In this document: piece after piece, positions 48,093 through 61,795 of the stretch | Numbering within the stretch: position 1 is the stretch's first letter | Layout of the letters: each line of letters begins with the position of its first letter | From: Eriocheir sinensis | Taxonomy: Eukaryota > Arthropoda > Malacostraca > Decapoda > Varunidae | Length of the DNA stretch: 64,000 nucleotides | Assembly: GCF_024679095.1 (NCBI RefSeq) | Contig: NW_026111272.1 | Span: 294,564-358,563, forward strand | Direction of reading: 5' to 3' | Program-made: the position numbers and the translations under genes | Notes under the pieces: generated by a model | Seen by the model: the letters and a program-made list of their open reading frames with translations, nothing else | Databases searched by the model: none | Told to the model about the DNA's origin: nothing

Positions 48093-49328
48093 TTAAAGGT
48101 TGCAATAAGCTCCAATGTAATTGTTTCCTGATTTTTCACGGTCATGATGTTTTACTCCTTTACCTTTTAAAAACCCGTATTTACAGAGAAGACAGTGAGT
48201 TTGTTCATTGTGACGTGCCGTATCTTCATCGGTCATGTTGGTTTTATTGTAGCCTTTAGAAAATTTTAACTTCTTCCAGGAACGCTGCATTGTATGAACA
48301 AAATGATTTACAGCATTACTTCCACAATAGGACCCGCTTTCTACTGTTTCTCCGTTTCTATTCACTATAATGTAAGCATTCGCTATGTCAAAGTGATGTT
48401 TCTTTACACACCCTGACCCATTCGAAGAAGGCTCTACGAGAATACTCTCAAAGTCATAAAATGCTAAATGAGATGGCTCATATGCTTTAGCACGATTAAT
48501 AAATTTCACAGTAGATCCCGCGGATGGGAATCTTAGTCTTATGATCATCATTGGGCAAATATGCTTATGCTCAACAAGCGTTGTCATGTTCTCACAGGCA
48601 CACAGGCAGATATCGCAAAACATTATTTTCCCACGACGTTGGCAGGTAAACAGGTTCATGTATGCGTTAAAGTCTTGGATAAGAGTTAGGTGTCTGTTCC
48701 CCAACAAGAGGCAATGAACAACTTCTTGATCTTTGAGCCCCTCTCTGACTAGAGTTAGTTCGTCTTTTTTGTCTTTAACGTTATCTAGACAGTAAACCCG
48801 AAGACATATATTATTTAACCTTTCAAGCCGACCGAGGTCTTCCCAGGATACCGGGGTTGGAATGTTACGTGTATTAATACATGTCAAGTAAGCATTCTCC
48901 CATTGCCTGTCTGATGGAACTACATTTCTTGACTTTAGATAGCGATAAGCTGTTAGCACTTGGAAAACACAGTCCGTGGGTCCTGAAGGGTTGAGAACTT
49001 GTGTTTTCCATGGAACACCCTTAGGATAGGGTACATACTCTCCATTACTAGTGTGCAGCATTATAAGAGAGAAGGAAAATTTTACGCTAACTATTTCATC
49101 TAACGTTAATCCACTGCCCTCTTCGTCTGACATGTCATGTTCAAACCGATTAACAAAATATTCTGATAGTTTACGTACATATGAATCTATATCATCATAG
49201 CTAATTACCTGCATATGACTTCTCATATACATATCTTTATATTGGTGTCCATCATCGGGGTCTTCTCTGACTAAACGCAGATGCAAGCGCGGGTCCCCGA
49301 CACCAACCGCGCTGGTGATTCTCGCCAT
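48093..49328 (-). pseudogene. PolB right copy, N-terminal 411 residues (open)
   Basis: The longest intact stretch of the polymerase: ATG at 49328, open to 48093. It has an acidic N-terminal region (FEHDMSDEEGSG, 62-73), a finger C238..C241..H254..C258, and the Exo I catalytic pair D292/E294 in YDFESIL. A premature stop ends it before the rest of the exonuclease. In Polintons this enzyme replicates the element by protein priming. The upstream pX-like gene was cut off by LINE B copy 6. Confidence 0.8.
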
Positions 49329-49359
49329 ACTGCTCTTAGTTCAACAATGATGACAACTC

Positions 49360-52300
49360 AGGCAGGAAGAGGTAGGAAGACACCTACCAAACGGGCGTGA
49401 GCTACTCCCGGTGAGGATATATGGGAAGCGAGGAGGGTGCTGAAGCCCTTCAAAGAACCTTCCCATGTCCTCACTAACCGTTTCCCTTTTGTCTCATCAA
49501 CACCAGAGAGCAGTTCAGCATGCTCTCTAAAGACAGTTCCTCTCTCTTTCTACACCACACTACATTCACACAACACACACCTTTTCCTAAAATTCAAAAT
49601 TCAAAATGGCTAACGAAAACACCGCCTCGGAGTCCCCGCCTGGGGGGGGGACCATAAATTCCCCCAAGGAGGACTCCCCTTCTGGCTGCCGACTTGAAAG
49701 GTGTCCTGATAACTCCTCGAACCTCCTCTTTATCAATTTCTGGAACATTCGCAGTCTTCGTTCTAATTTTCATTCTGTGGTACACCATCCCTCCTCCTCT
49801 AAACCTCACCTTCTCTTCCTCACCGAAACGCAAGTTTCTGAGGCTACTGACAGCAACCTCTACTCTGTTCCCTCCTACTATCTCTATCCTAAATTTCAAT
49901 CTAAAGCTGGATGTTGCGCCTACGTGCGCAACGACATCACTTGCTCTCGTGCCCACGACCTTGACTCTTCTGAATTTTCCACCATCTGGCTAAGACTTCA
50001 TTGTCATTCTATTACTAAATACATCTGTGCTGTTTATCTCTCGCCTAACTCTACTAACTATGTAAAATTCTTTGACTATTTGAACTCTAAAGTGGAGCAC
50101 ATATTGACTCACTCTCCCTTTGCTGAAATCTCCATCTTGGGAGATTTCAATGTTCACCACCAGCTTTGGCTTTCATCCTCTTTCACTGACCAGCCTGGTG
50201 AACAAGCCTTCAACTTTGCTATCCTCAACGACCTAGAGCAGTTGGTTCAGCACCCTACTTGTATTCCCGACCGTCTTGGAGACAGGCCCAACATTCTAGA
50301 CCTCTTCCTTACATTCTAATCCTTCTGCTTACTCTGTCAAATTGTTCTCTCCGTTGGGCTCTTCGGATCATAACCTTATTTCTGTTTCCTGTCCTTTCGC
50401 TCCTGTACATGCTGTGGACCCACAGAAGAGGCGATGCTTCTGGCATTTTGCTTCAGCTTGGTGGGACGACCATACATTGTATTTTTGCGATTTCCCGTGA
50501 AACGATTACTGCTTCCAGGATAGAGACCCCTCTGTGTGTGCCCAGCACATCACAGAGGTGATTGTCTCTGGAATGGAGGCATACATTCCACGTTCTTTCT
50601 CTACTCCTCATGCTAATTTAATCATGCTTGTTCTCGTGCTATTAAGATAGAGTGGCAGCTCACAAAGGGTTCCAGAGCCTTCGAACTCCCGCTAACTATG
50701 ACCTTTACATTTCAGCCCAAAATCGTGCCAAATCTACTCTCCGACTTACCAAAACCTGTTTTATCAATAGAAAATGTCAACACCTTTCTTCTTCTAATTC
50801 TGCCCGTGACTTCTGACATCTAGCCAAAAATATCTCCTCCAATTTCATTTCCTCTTTCCTCCTCTCCTTAACTCTGACGGCAGCACTGCCGTCTCATCTG
50901 TCTCTAAGGCTGAACTCTTCGCTCAAACTTTCTGTAAGAACTCCACCCTGGACGATTCTGGGCATATTCTTCCTACTCATCCCCCCGCTGACTCCTTTAT
51001 GCCTGTTATTAAGATTCTTCCAAATGATATTTTCTATGCCCTCTCTGGCGTCAACTCTCAGAAGGCTTATGGACGTGATGGAGTGCATCCTATTGTCCTT
51101 AAAAACTGTGCTTCCGTGGTGACACCCTGCCTGGTCAAACTCTTTCGTCTCTGCCTATCAACATATATCTTTCCTTCCTGCTGGAAGTATGCCTTTGTAC
51201 AGACTGTGCCTAAGAAGGGTGACCGTTCCAATCCCTCAAACTACCGCCCTATAGCTTTACCTTGATGTATATCTAAAGTTTTTGAATCAATCCTTAACCG
51301 GAAGATTCAAAAGCACCTTTCCACTTTTAACCTTCTATCTGATCGGCAGTATGGGTTCCGCAAGGGGAGTTCTACTGGCGATCTTCTTGCTCTCTTAACT
51401 GACTCTTGGTCATCCTCTCTTAGCCGTTTCGGTAAAACTTTCTCTGTTGCGCTAGGCATATCGAAAGCCTTCGATAGAGTCTGGCACAAGTCTTTGCTTT
51501 CTAAACTGCCCTCTTTCGGATTATATCCCTCTCTCTGTTCCTTTACCTCCAGTTTCCTTTCCGGCCGTTCTATCTCTGCGGTGGTAGACGGTCACGGTTC
51601 TTCCCCTAAACCTATCAACAGTGGTGTTCCACAGGGCTCTGTCCTATCACCCACTCTCTTCCTGTTATTCATCAATGATCTCCTATCCATAACAAACTGT
51701 CCTGTGCACTCATACGTCGACGACTCCACTCTGCATTATTCAACTTCTTTCAATAGATGATCCACTCAACAGGAAGTACCCGACTCCAGACTGGAGGCTG
51801 CAGAACGCTTAACCTCCGACCTTGCTATCATTTCCGATTGGGGCAGAAGGAACCTTGTGTCCTTCATTGTCTCAAAAACTCAATTTCTCCACCTATCAAC
51901 TCGACACAATCTTCCAACACCTATCCTCTATTCTTCGACAACAGTCAGCTATCACCATCTTCAACACTAAACATCCTCGGTCTATCCTTAACTCAAAATA
52001 TCAACTGGAAACTTCACATCTCCTCTCTCGCTAAATCAGCTTCCTCGAGGTTGGGCGTTCTGTGTCGTCTCCGCCAGTTCTTCTCCCCCGCGCAGTTGTT
52101 ATCCATACACAGGGTCCTTCTCCGCCCTCGTATGGAGTATGCATCTCACGTGTGGGGAGGCTCCAATCACACGGCTCTTCTGGACAGAGTGGAGTCTAAG
52201 GCTCTTAGTCTCATCAGCTCTCCTCCTCCTACTGATAGTCTTCTACCTCTTAAATTCCGTCGCGATGTTGCCTCTCTTTCTATCTTCTATCGATATGTCC

Positions 52301-52520
52301 ACGCTGACTGCTCTTCTGAACTTGCTAACTGCATGCCTCCCCCCCTCCCGCGGCCCCGCTGCACACGACTTTTTACTCATGCTCATCCCTACACTGTCCT
52401 CTCTTGCGGCCACCTTTTTTCATTCTTTTTTAGGAGCAGCGAGTAGCGTTTTTTTTTATTATTGTTTCCTTTTTTTGTGCCCTTGAGCTGTCTCCTTTGT
52501 TGTAAAAAAAAAAAAAAAAT
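49360..52520 (+). mobile_element. LINE family B copy 6, near full length
   Basis: 5' UTR from about 49360 (GGTAGGAAGACACCTACC) and an endonuclease frame 49606-50319 starting [15 protein letters not shown] ([24 protein letters not shown] and [10 protein letters not shown]). The linker and RT are broken by many shifts (51494-51760: SGVPQGSVLSPTLFLLF, with HSYVDDSTLHYS in place of YADD; 51757-52446). A-tail at 52504-52519. It is inserted between the pX-like and PolB genes of the right half, just inside the end of pX. Confidence 0.85.
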
Positions 52521-52917
52521 CGGTAAAGACGTCCATTTTATAACACCCTTTTTTCCCGACTCGCTTGACTTTCTTTTCCCCGCTTCCTCTCGTCAATTTC
52601 ATTGCAGCTTGCTTTAAGGAATTAATTCCATGCTTTTTTACAGAGCTTTTCAAGTTGCTTCCCTGTGACATATCATCTAGAACATTGTTTCCAAATGTTC
52701 TAGCTGAAGGCACAATGACATTTTTCACTAGGAATGGGAAAGCTCTTTTAGCGAGTCCAGCTAAAACCGAGAAAACCCCCCGCCCTTGTGATAGCTTGGC
52801 TCATAAGAAAGTGTGACTATATCATCAATACCACTCCCTCGGGATGATATCTGTTTGCCATTCGAAAACAGAGTATGATATTCTGCTATGGAAGGAGGGA
52901 TGAATGTAACCCGCATG
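52521..52917 (-). pseudogene. pX-like protein, right copy (broken)
   Basis: Starts at 52917 like the left copy (MRVTFIPPS and EYHTLFSNGKQISSRGSGID). It loses frame in the GGG tract near 52776 and regains similarity from KNVIVPSARTFGNNVLDDMS to VKRVGKKGCYKMD. LINE B copy 6 removes the last codons. Confidence 0.65.
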
Positions 52918-52987
52918 GTGCCGACAAGGAGACTGTCTTTTCAAATAGACAACATTTCTTTTAATAGGGCAAAATGTACTCAAAGAT

Positions 52988-53212
52988 TCAACGCGACCGG
53001 ATATGAAGTAAACATGTAACAAGGTATCCTTCTTCGAAATGTATAGGAAGACCTTTTTGATCTGTGAGTTTAATAGAAATAGAATCAATTAGTTTGGATT
53101 TAAGGGGCTTATATATAGTTGGATGCACGCCTTTTGTTAGGCCTCCGGAGAGTGAAAAGGCATCAAGAATATTTACATTTTTCCCCGCATACCTAGAGGG
53201 ATTGACAAGGTT
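52988..53212 (-). pseudogene. C-terminal fragment of the structural protein, right copy
   Basis: On -, the same string as the left copy with small differences (DAFSLSGGLTKGVHPTIYKP, then IKLTDQKGLPIHF and LLHIRSR). It has no start and is bounded outward by a (GT)n tract at 53213-53262. Confidence 0.5.
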
Positions 53213-53225
53213 AGTGTGTGTGTGT

Positions 53226-53270
<45 letters not shown>

Positions 53271-53418
53271 CGCTCGTGTGAGTGTGTGTATGTGTGTGGT
53301 GGGGAAGGGGGAAGGAGGAAGAAGAGAGATTAAGGAAAGATGAAGGAAACGATAAAAGGGAAGGGGGAGGCACTTCCTAGATTTCAATCTGCTGACCGTC
53401 CTCTGACCGCTCCAGCTT

Positions 53419-53479
<61 letters not shown>

Positions 53480-53770
53480 GTGTGTGTGTGTGTGTGTGTG
53501 TGTGTTTTTGTGCGTGTGTACGAGAAAGAAGGAAGAGGTAAAATGGTTTAGGAACGACCCCCAGAAGGTGTGGTCTCTCAGATCCATTTAGATAGTCACA
53601 TGCCGATTCGTAGATATCAATCTTTACCCAGATATCTTAACCCTTTAACTACCACCTCTTCCGTCATCCCCCCGTTGACCACCCTCTCTTCCGTCACCCC
53701 CCCGCTGACTGTCCTACCCCCACTCCCGTCACCCCCCCGCTCCAGCTACCCCCACTTCCGTACATTTGTC
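53213..53770. repeat. Right terminal inverted repeat of the Polinton-like element
   Basis: Mirror of 31346-31941: (GT)n tracts at 53213-53262 and 53421-53512, CTAGATTTCAATCTGCTGACC, GGTTTAGGAACGACCCCCAG, then C-rich subrepeats (CTCTTCCGTCACCCCCCCGC and CTACCCCCACTTCCG), ending near GTCCCTGCT. The SINE fragment of the left arm is absent. Confidence 0.65.
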
Positions 53771-54421
53771 CCTGCTGTACTGGCTCTCGAAGTGCTGCAT
53801 GAGGAAGCGAAGCCTCTGGGACTAAAGGTTACCAAAACTCAAGTCCAGACGTTTGGAGGTTTGCTGGATGACACAGTTCAGTCCGTTAATGCGTGTGATG
53901 AGAATGTCAAGGTCACCCAAAGTTTCACATACCTTAGTAGCGTAGTAGATACCAATGGTGGGTCTTATATCAGGCAGTAACTCGTCGGATTGTCCTGGCC
54001 ACGGTGTTATGGAATCGCAGAACACGAGTATATGGCTTTATCGATACATATGCAGCCGAACAAAGTTTACAGTTTTTAAGTCGCTTCTGCTCCATGTCTT
54101 ACTTATTGTATGGGTGTGAGACATGAACACTGAATAGTGACTGGTATAGGCGTGTTGATGCCTTTGGTATTAAGTGCATTTGCAGGATCATGGGGTATCG
54201 CTGGAATGCCTTCATGTCAAACCAGCGACTACGTTATGAAACTGAGTCGAGACCTATTACCAGCTGAGTCCGTGAACGCCAACTCCGGCATTATGGGCAT
54301 GTGGCACTCCTCCCGGACGTCTATCCTGCTCATGAGGTTGTTTCTGTACGAGACAACCCTGAATGGACCCATGGGGCGTCCACGTAACTCATGGAAGAGA
54401 CAACTTGATCGTTACTGTCTC
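53771..54421 (+). mobile_element. LINE family D copy 2, piece 4 of 4
   Basis: Resumes at LALEVLHEEAKPLGLKV, then QTFGGLLDDTVQSVNACDEN, SFTYLSSVVDTNGGS, RRVDAFGIKCICRIMGYRWN and SNQRLRYETESRPIT, with stops and shifts. It ends truncated at about 54421, next to LINE E. Confidence 0.7.
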
Positions 54422-54438
54422 GCCTCCCCTCTCCATTG

Positions 54439-54469
<31 letters not shown>

Positions 54470-54705
54470 ATAACTACCCCCTACTTGCCCCTCTCTGTCT
54501 CTCCTTCCTCACTCCCTATCTCGTTCCCACCCTCTCTCCCTCCCTTTCCTTCGCCCTCTTCCTCTCTCCATCCCCATCTCCCTCCTACTCTCTCTCTCAC
54601 TTATTCTCGCTTATTCACGCGCGCGTCCCTCTGCCCTACGAAAAAGAAAAAGAAAAGCAAATATATAGATAAACACTACTCACTTGCTCTCTCCTCCTTA
54701 CCAAG

Positions 54706-55677
54706 ATGGCGCTAAAGAAATGTTCGACTTGCACAGGAAACTTCTCTGGTCATTTCTTCTCGAGACGATCGACCGTCTGCAAGATCTGCCTGTTGACACA
54801 GCAGATGGAAACGAGACTCCTTCAACAGGACGAAAGGCTGACGGCTGGCGAGAAGATCACCGAACTAACAAGTACTGTTGATACCTTGCAGGAGTTTATC
54901 CAGGCCAACATCGTCGCCCCTGCTGCAAGTGACGCCTCATCACCCTCCTCACCTGCACTCGATGCCCAGCCACCTTCCGAAGAAGACACGTCACACGTGT
55001 CCGGTAGAGCTGACGCTGAATGCTTCACCCCCGTGAGAGGAGGAGTCAGACCCACCCCTAGAGCCATTTATCCTACTCATTGCTACAACAGATTTGCCAT
55101 ACTGGAGGAGGAGGACGAGGAACAGAGCACCTTCTTGGTCGGTGACTCTATGATTCGCCATCAGGTGGTTGAATTCTGTGGCAGAGTCCCCCGTCGTAGG
55201 CGTAACTACTGTTATCCTGGAGCTGGTGTTGACGACATCACAGCTGCCCTGGACGAGGTCACCGCTGTGGCCTCTAATGACTCACTCTTTGTTCTCCACA
55301 CAGGTACAAACGACGTCACCACGACCCGGTCTGAGGAACTGCTGGACAAGTACCGTAGGCTCATTCAGCAGTATAAGTCTAAATCCCCTAATATTTTGAT
55401 TTCAGGAATTCTACCACGGACATGGGATGAGGGCGACTTCTACAGTAAGGCCTTCAGCCTCAACAACCGCCTGCAGACTCTCTGCGGAGAGCTTGACGTC
55501 GAGTTCTTTAACGCCTGGAACGATTTCTACGGCCAGAGTAAACTTTTCCAAAGGGACGGCATACACCTGTCCCCCATCGGGGCAGCCAGATTCGGAAGGC
55601 TCCTCAACAACGCCGTACGTAACGCCCGAACAACAAAAAACGACTCTCAGCCACGTCCTTCCATCCCGCCCGTGTAA
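54706..55677 (+). CDS. LINE E ORF1 protein with SGNH/GDSL esterase domain
   Basis: 323 residues, open. An N-terminal C6xxC9...C25xxC28 finger is followed by a short coiled-coil-like stretch (about 33-70), a variable Ser/Pro-rich linker, and an SGNH hydrolase domain. The nucleophile block is VGDSM (Gly146-Asp-Ser148), block III is GTND (200-203), and the catalytic pair is Asp284-x-x-His287 in DGIHLSPIG. Esterase domains of this kind are known in ORF1 of CR1/L2-type LINEs, where ORF1 binds RNA and may act on lipids. It ends 2 bases before the open part of ORF2. Confidence 0.8.
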   Translation: MALKKCSTCTGNFSGHFFSRRSTVCKICLLTQQMETRLLQQDERLTAGEKITELTSTVDTLQEFIQANIVAPAASDASSPSSPALDAQPPSEEDTSHVSGRADAECFTPVRGGVRPTPRAIYPTHCYNRFAILEEEDEEQSTFLVGDSMIRHQVVEFCGRVPRRRRNYCYPGAGVDDITAALDEVTAVASNDSLFVLHTGTNDVTTTRSEELLDKYRRLIQQYKSKSPNILISGILPRTWDEGDFYSKAFSLNNRLQTLCGELDVEFFNAWNDFYGQSKLFQRDGIHLSPIGAARFGRLLNNAVRNARTTKNDSQPRPSIPPV

Positions 55678-55679
55678 AT

Positions 55680-58520
55680 AGACACCATACACCGCAACAG
55701 ACTCGTAGCATTGAACCCTCCAGTACCACCACCTCTATTACCTAGCTTCAAGATAACCTAAGAGGCCTTAGTTTCAATGCGCGTAGCCTAAGAAACAAGT
55801 TTGATGAACTGCGATGTCTTGCTCTGACAGAAAACTTTGACGTAATTGCTATAACCGAAACATTTATCGACACCACTAATATTTCCGAATACAACATAGA
55901 TGCCTACAGATTCTTCAACAATGATCGTGTAAACCGTAGAGGGGGTGGTGTCGCCCTTTTTGTCAAAATCTACTTGCAACCCACTGACAAAACACCAAGA
56001 AACAGTAACGTTGAACATTTGTGCGTGCGAGTAAACACTGCAAAAGTCAATTTGAATATATCTGTCACTTACAGGCCTCCGGGGCAATCACTCGATGCCG
56101 ATCTTGAAATGTACAGCGTCTTAAGGCAGTCACTTAATAACAGCGACTCACTGATACTAGGAGACTTTAACCTCCCCCATATCGACTGGGCGACACTGTC
56201 GGGTACAGAAGGTGAGTCCCACAGAATGATCGAATTTCTAGAGGAAAATTATCTAAGCCAAATGGTTTCTGAACCAACTCGACAAAATAACATACTTGAC
56301 CTTGTTATAGCGACCCAAGATAACCTAGTCAGTAATGTCACGGTAGGAGAACACCTCGGTTCCTGCGATCATAAACTAGTGCGCGTTGACATTAGAGCTT
56401 AAACATCGGTGACTGAAAATAAAGTAAAGGTGCCCAATTTCAAAAGAGCCAACTTCGTAGAAATCCGACGAAAACTAATAGATATGCAACTATCAGATGA
56501 CGGCAATGTAGAGGACGCCTGGCTAAGCTTTAAAAATCACTTACTCACTCAGCAGGACACATTTGTCTCCTTGTGCGAGAAGCGAATTAACACTAATAAA
56601 AGTCCACCTTGGTTTAATAGCGAAATTAAACACTCAGTCAAGGAGAGAAAATTGTCTTACAGGTTAAAGAAAGAGCAAAGCACGCCCGAAAACATTAGAC
56701 TTTACAATGATGCCAGGCGACGAATAAACAGATTAGTGCGTCAGGCAAAGCGTAGATATGAATAAAATATTGCAGCCAACTGTAAAAATAATCCGAAATC
56801 CTTCTTCAGTTACTTAAACAACAGAAAGGCGATCAGAAGTGGAATTGGACCTTTAACAAACAGCGTCGGTGCACTAGTGACTGACAGCCAACACGTTGCA
56901 AACCTATTAAACAATTACTTTTCCTCAGTGTTTAATAATAACAGTCCTCCCGCCACCACCACCAACACCAGTACTAATGTAAATCCCGAGCATGCATTGT
57001 CTAACTTTGAAATAAAACCCGATGAAGTCCTTAAAGCCCTCAAATCACTTAAAACAAATAAAAGTCCTGGACCTGACAAAGTATATCCAACTCTGCTGAA
57101 AGAAACAAAGTGCGAAATACTCTCCTCCCTCACAACCGTATTCAATATGTCCTTGCGACAAAGCATCGTCCCTTCAGATTGGAAAAAGGCTAACGTGACA
57201 CCGATTTTTAAGAAAGGAGACAAAAAAGTACCAGGTAATTACAGGCCCATTAGTCTAACTTCGGTTGTAAGTAAGCTACTTGAGGGCATAATTAGAGACA
57301 AAATTGAAAGTTACCTTGAAAGCCACTCACTGATTGGGGACTCACAACATGGCTTCCGAAACAAAAGATCCTGCCTATCAAACCTATTAACCTTTTATAA
57401 CGACTTCTTCACTGTTTATGACGTAACCAATTCACTGGACGTAGTCTATCTTGATTTCCAGAAAGCGTTTGATAAAGTCCCGCATCATAAATTACTTTAC
57501 AAATTAAAGCAAATAGGTATTGACGGTCAAGTAAACCAATGGATCGCGAATTGGTTGAGCAACAGACAACAAAGAGTAGTGATTGACGGATTTAACTCAG
57601 AGTGGGCGCCTGTCACTAGTGGCGTCCCTCAGGGCTCGGTTCTTGGCCCAGTGCTCTTCATCATTTACATCAACGACGTGGATGTTGGACTCAATAACCG
57701 CATTAGTAAATTTGCAGACGACACAAAGATTGGTAACTCGGTTCTGACTGACGAAGACAGGCAAAGCCTCCAAGAGGATTTGCACAAAATTTCAGCTTGG
57801 TCGGATAGATGGGAGATGCCCTTTAACGTAGACAAGTGCCAGGTCCTTCAAGTTGGAACGAGGAATAAGAAGTTCGAATACGAAATGCGCGGCGTTAAAC
57901 TCAAAAGCGTTCAATGCGTCAAGGACTTGGGGGTCAAAATCGCGTCAAACCTCAAATTCTCACAGCAATGCATCGATGCAGCAAATAAAGCGAACAGAAT
58001 GTTGGGCTTCATTAAAAGAAACTTTGTATTCAAGAATAAAGATGTAATACTCCCGCTCTACAACAGTTTAGTCAGACCCCGCTTGGAATATGCGGTACAG
58101 TTTTGGTCTCCCCACCATGCAAAGGATATTGCTAAATTAGAAGGTGTTCAGCGTCGGGCAACAAAAATTATCCCTTCCTTGCGCAACAAATCCTACGAAG
58201 AAAGGCTTTCTACCCTTAATATGTTCTCTCTTGAGAAACGTCGCCTCCGAGGAAAACTGATCGAATGTTTTAAAATACTTAATGGTTTCACGAATGTAGA
58301 CAGATCAACATTGTTTATGATCGATGACACTTTGCGCACGAGGAACAATGGCGTAAAACTCAGATGTAGACAAGTAAATTCAGACTGCACCAAATTTTTC
58401 TTCACCAACGTTGTAATGCGAGAATGGAATAAGCTTCCACCATCAGTGGTCCAGTGTAACACGATTGACTCCTTCAAAAATAAGCTCGACCGTCACTTCC
58501 TTCAACTTAATATCAACTAG
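55680..58520 (+). pseudogene. LINE E ORF2: endonuclease and reverse transcriptase with three stops
   Basis: A single frame is interrupted only by TAG at 55743, TAA at 56400 and TAA at 56763. The endonuclease (55746-56399) shows FNARSLRNKFDEL, ITETFID, LGDFNLPHIDW and SCDHKLV. The RT (56877-58520, 547 residues) shows KSPGPDKVYPTLLK, GNYRPISLTSV, HGFRNKRSC, DFQKAFDKVPHHKLL, SGVPQGSVLGPVLF and catalytic FADD (57711-57722). With no frameshifts, this is a young copy. Confidence 0.85.
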
Positions 58521-58705
58521 AGTAGAAATGCAACGTTTTGGAGTCTGCTGATTAATGTAAAATCACTTAGGTTTAAGGACAGACCACCAAGTCTGGACCA
58601 TGGGGGTCTGTGTGGTCTGATTTTCTATGTAAATCTATGTAAATATGTAAATCAAAGTATTACCACGTTGTGGCTGATGCTGACAAGCTCACTTTTGTTT
58701 TCCAG

Positions 58706-58895
58706 ACAAGACTCTGTGGTGAGTGATGGTATCAACTACGACCTCATCATAGCCGCCAGCGAGATAACTCAGGGAAAACGCAACTGTCAGGAGCTGCTGG
58801 GCGGGATACCCAAGACCAAGACGACTGAAGACATTCCAAAAGCCATGAAGAAGACCATACAGATGACCTGTCTGGACTTGCGCAAGGATGAGTGA
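58706..58895 (+). CDS. GCLC: GCLC, terminal coding exon
   Basis: It begins after acceptor TTTTGTTTTCCAG and completes the Lys codon split from 8160. It encodes QDSVVSDGINYDLIIAAS, then CQELLGGIP and a variable tail ending KDE before TGA at 58893-58895. The animal family reads QDSVITDEMNY.LI followed by CPELLG and then diverges. The last 30 residues are longer and less conserved than in vertebrates. Confidence 0.88.
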
Positions 58896-59158
58896 AGGCT
58901 GCGCCCGCCTTGGTGATGGGGGTGTTGGTAGAACAATTAGAGTCGTTGCACGATCATTCCTTAATGAACCTTTTGCCCACTACATGGCACGGGCTGCTGT
59001 CAGACGTACGAAAACATTACGTGACTTAGCGCGGGAGTTCTGAATTTGAAGTGATAATGTGCAAGTTTTCTTCATGGGAAATTTGAGATACCAATATATG
59101 AATAGGCTGAAGAACAGGGCAACACTTCCATTCCAGAAAACACAGTCATGGAGACGAA
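58896..59158 (+). other. Likely GCLC 3' untranslated region or flank
   Basis: Unique sequence after the stop. I see no clear AATAAA in it, so the end of the transcript cannot be placed. Confidence 0.4.
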
Positions 59159-59354
59159 ATTCATGTGAAACAAATATAAAAAATAGTGTGGGATGGAGAG
59201 GAACAAAAAATTCACGCGTCCGCTCCAAATATTTTAAGTAATGGCCCTTCCCAAGCACACCCAGAGGCAGAATACTTTGCTTACAATGACTGGGAAAAAA
59301 CACCCTCACCCAGGATAAAGAATTACATAAGGATAAGTAATAGAAGTAATAATA

Positions 59355-59439
<85 letters not shown>

Positions 59440-59458
59440 CAAACAAACAAACAAACAA

Positions 59459-59495
<37 letters not shown>

Positions 59496-59561
59496 GTAAT
59501 ACTAATAATAATAATAATAATAACAACAATAATAAAAATAATAATGATAATAATAATTATT

Positions 59562-59622
<61 letters not shown>

Positions 59623-59661
59623 GTAATAATAATAATAAGTATAAAGATGATAATAACAATA

Positions 59662-59706
<45 letters not shown>

Positions 59707-59718
59707 TACTACTACTAC

Positions 59719-59795
<77 letters not shown>

Positions 59796-59800
59796 GCAAC

Positions 59801-59893
<93 letters not shown>

Positions 59894-60240
59894 CACAGTA
59901 ATAAAATATTATTAATTAAGTCTGAACAGGATAGATGAAGTACTACAAATTATCACGGAGACTCGGGTATTTTGCTGATAGTGTAAATATTTTTTTATCT
60001 CGTTTATATCATGGATATGTTGGTCGTTGTGAGGAGAGTTTTCTTATCATGAGGCAGACTTAAGTCATTTTGGACCAAAACTTATAACACTGTTTTAATA
60101 ATGTTGTTCTGAAGAATGGGCAGATAAGGTTGATAGTGTTGCATCTAGTATGAGTAACTTTTTCTACTCCTCTGAATATTGTATTCTGTCTTTGACTTTT
60201 GAATATTAATTAATAACGTAAAAAAATTATGGATAGAAAA
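59159..60240. repeat. Left arm of a 2.6-kb palindrome
   Basis: 59159-59340 mirrors 61615-61795 (CCCTTCCCAAGCACACCCAGAGGCAGA on + against the same read on -). After an AAT tract, 59893-60240 mirrors 60600-60950 (GTTGGTCGTTGTGAG.AGAGTTTTCTTATC). Identity is about 90 percent by eye. The middle portion is the AAT microsatellite. Confidence 0.7.
59336..59893. repeat. (TAA)n microsatellite block
   Basis: Over 500 bases of TAA with CTA and AAC variants. It mirrors the ATT tract at 60955-61200. Long reading frames in all phases here are artefacts. Confidence 0.95.
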
Positions 60241-60599
60241 AAATATATTGTATGGTGTAATTATAAAACAAGTCAACCATACAAAATTTCTTGGCGTCAC
60301 AATTGACGAAAACTTGAACTGGAAGTCCCGCTTTCACCAAACATGTCTAAAGCTTTCTAAAATTACTGGAGTTTTATACAGAGTCCGCCATAACCTGACA
60401 ACAGAGGTAATGATCAGTATCTATTTTACTCTGTGCTACGTGCTACCCTCACCTCACATATTGTGTTTCCATTTGTGCGTGCACACGGCCTTCATTTTTA
60501 AATAAATTAACTATAGCACAAAATAAAATATTTCGATGCATATTTTTCTTGAAAAAGTTTGATTCAACAGCCCAGATATTTTCTGAAGTAGATATTCTC

Positions 60600-60600
<1 letters not shown>
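60241..60600 (+). mobile_element. LINE family F, RT C-terminal remnant
   Basis: Encodes IKQVNHTKFLGVTIDENLNW, LSKITGVLYRVRHNLT and MISIYFTL, the usual end of a jockey/RTE-like reverse transcriptase, then continues in shifted frames (FFLKKFDSTAQIFSEVDILN). It forms the centre of the palindrome. Confidence 0.6.

Positions 60601-61795
<1,195 letters not shown>

Larger units (their letters stand above)
54422..58652 (+). mobile_element. CR1-like LINE family E, near complete
   Basis: A 5' region with CT-rich sequence (54440-54600), ORF1 with an esterase domain, ORF2 with endonuclease and reverse transcriptase, and a 3' UTR ending in TCTATGTAAATCTATGTAAA. It lies in the sense direction of GCLC and ends only about 53 bases before the last exon's acceptor. 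The only visible inactivating changes in ORF2 are three in-frame stops. Confidence 0.85.
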
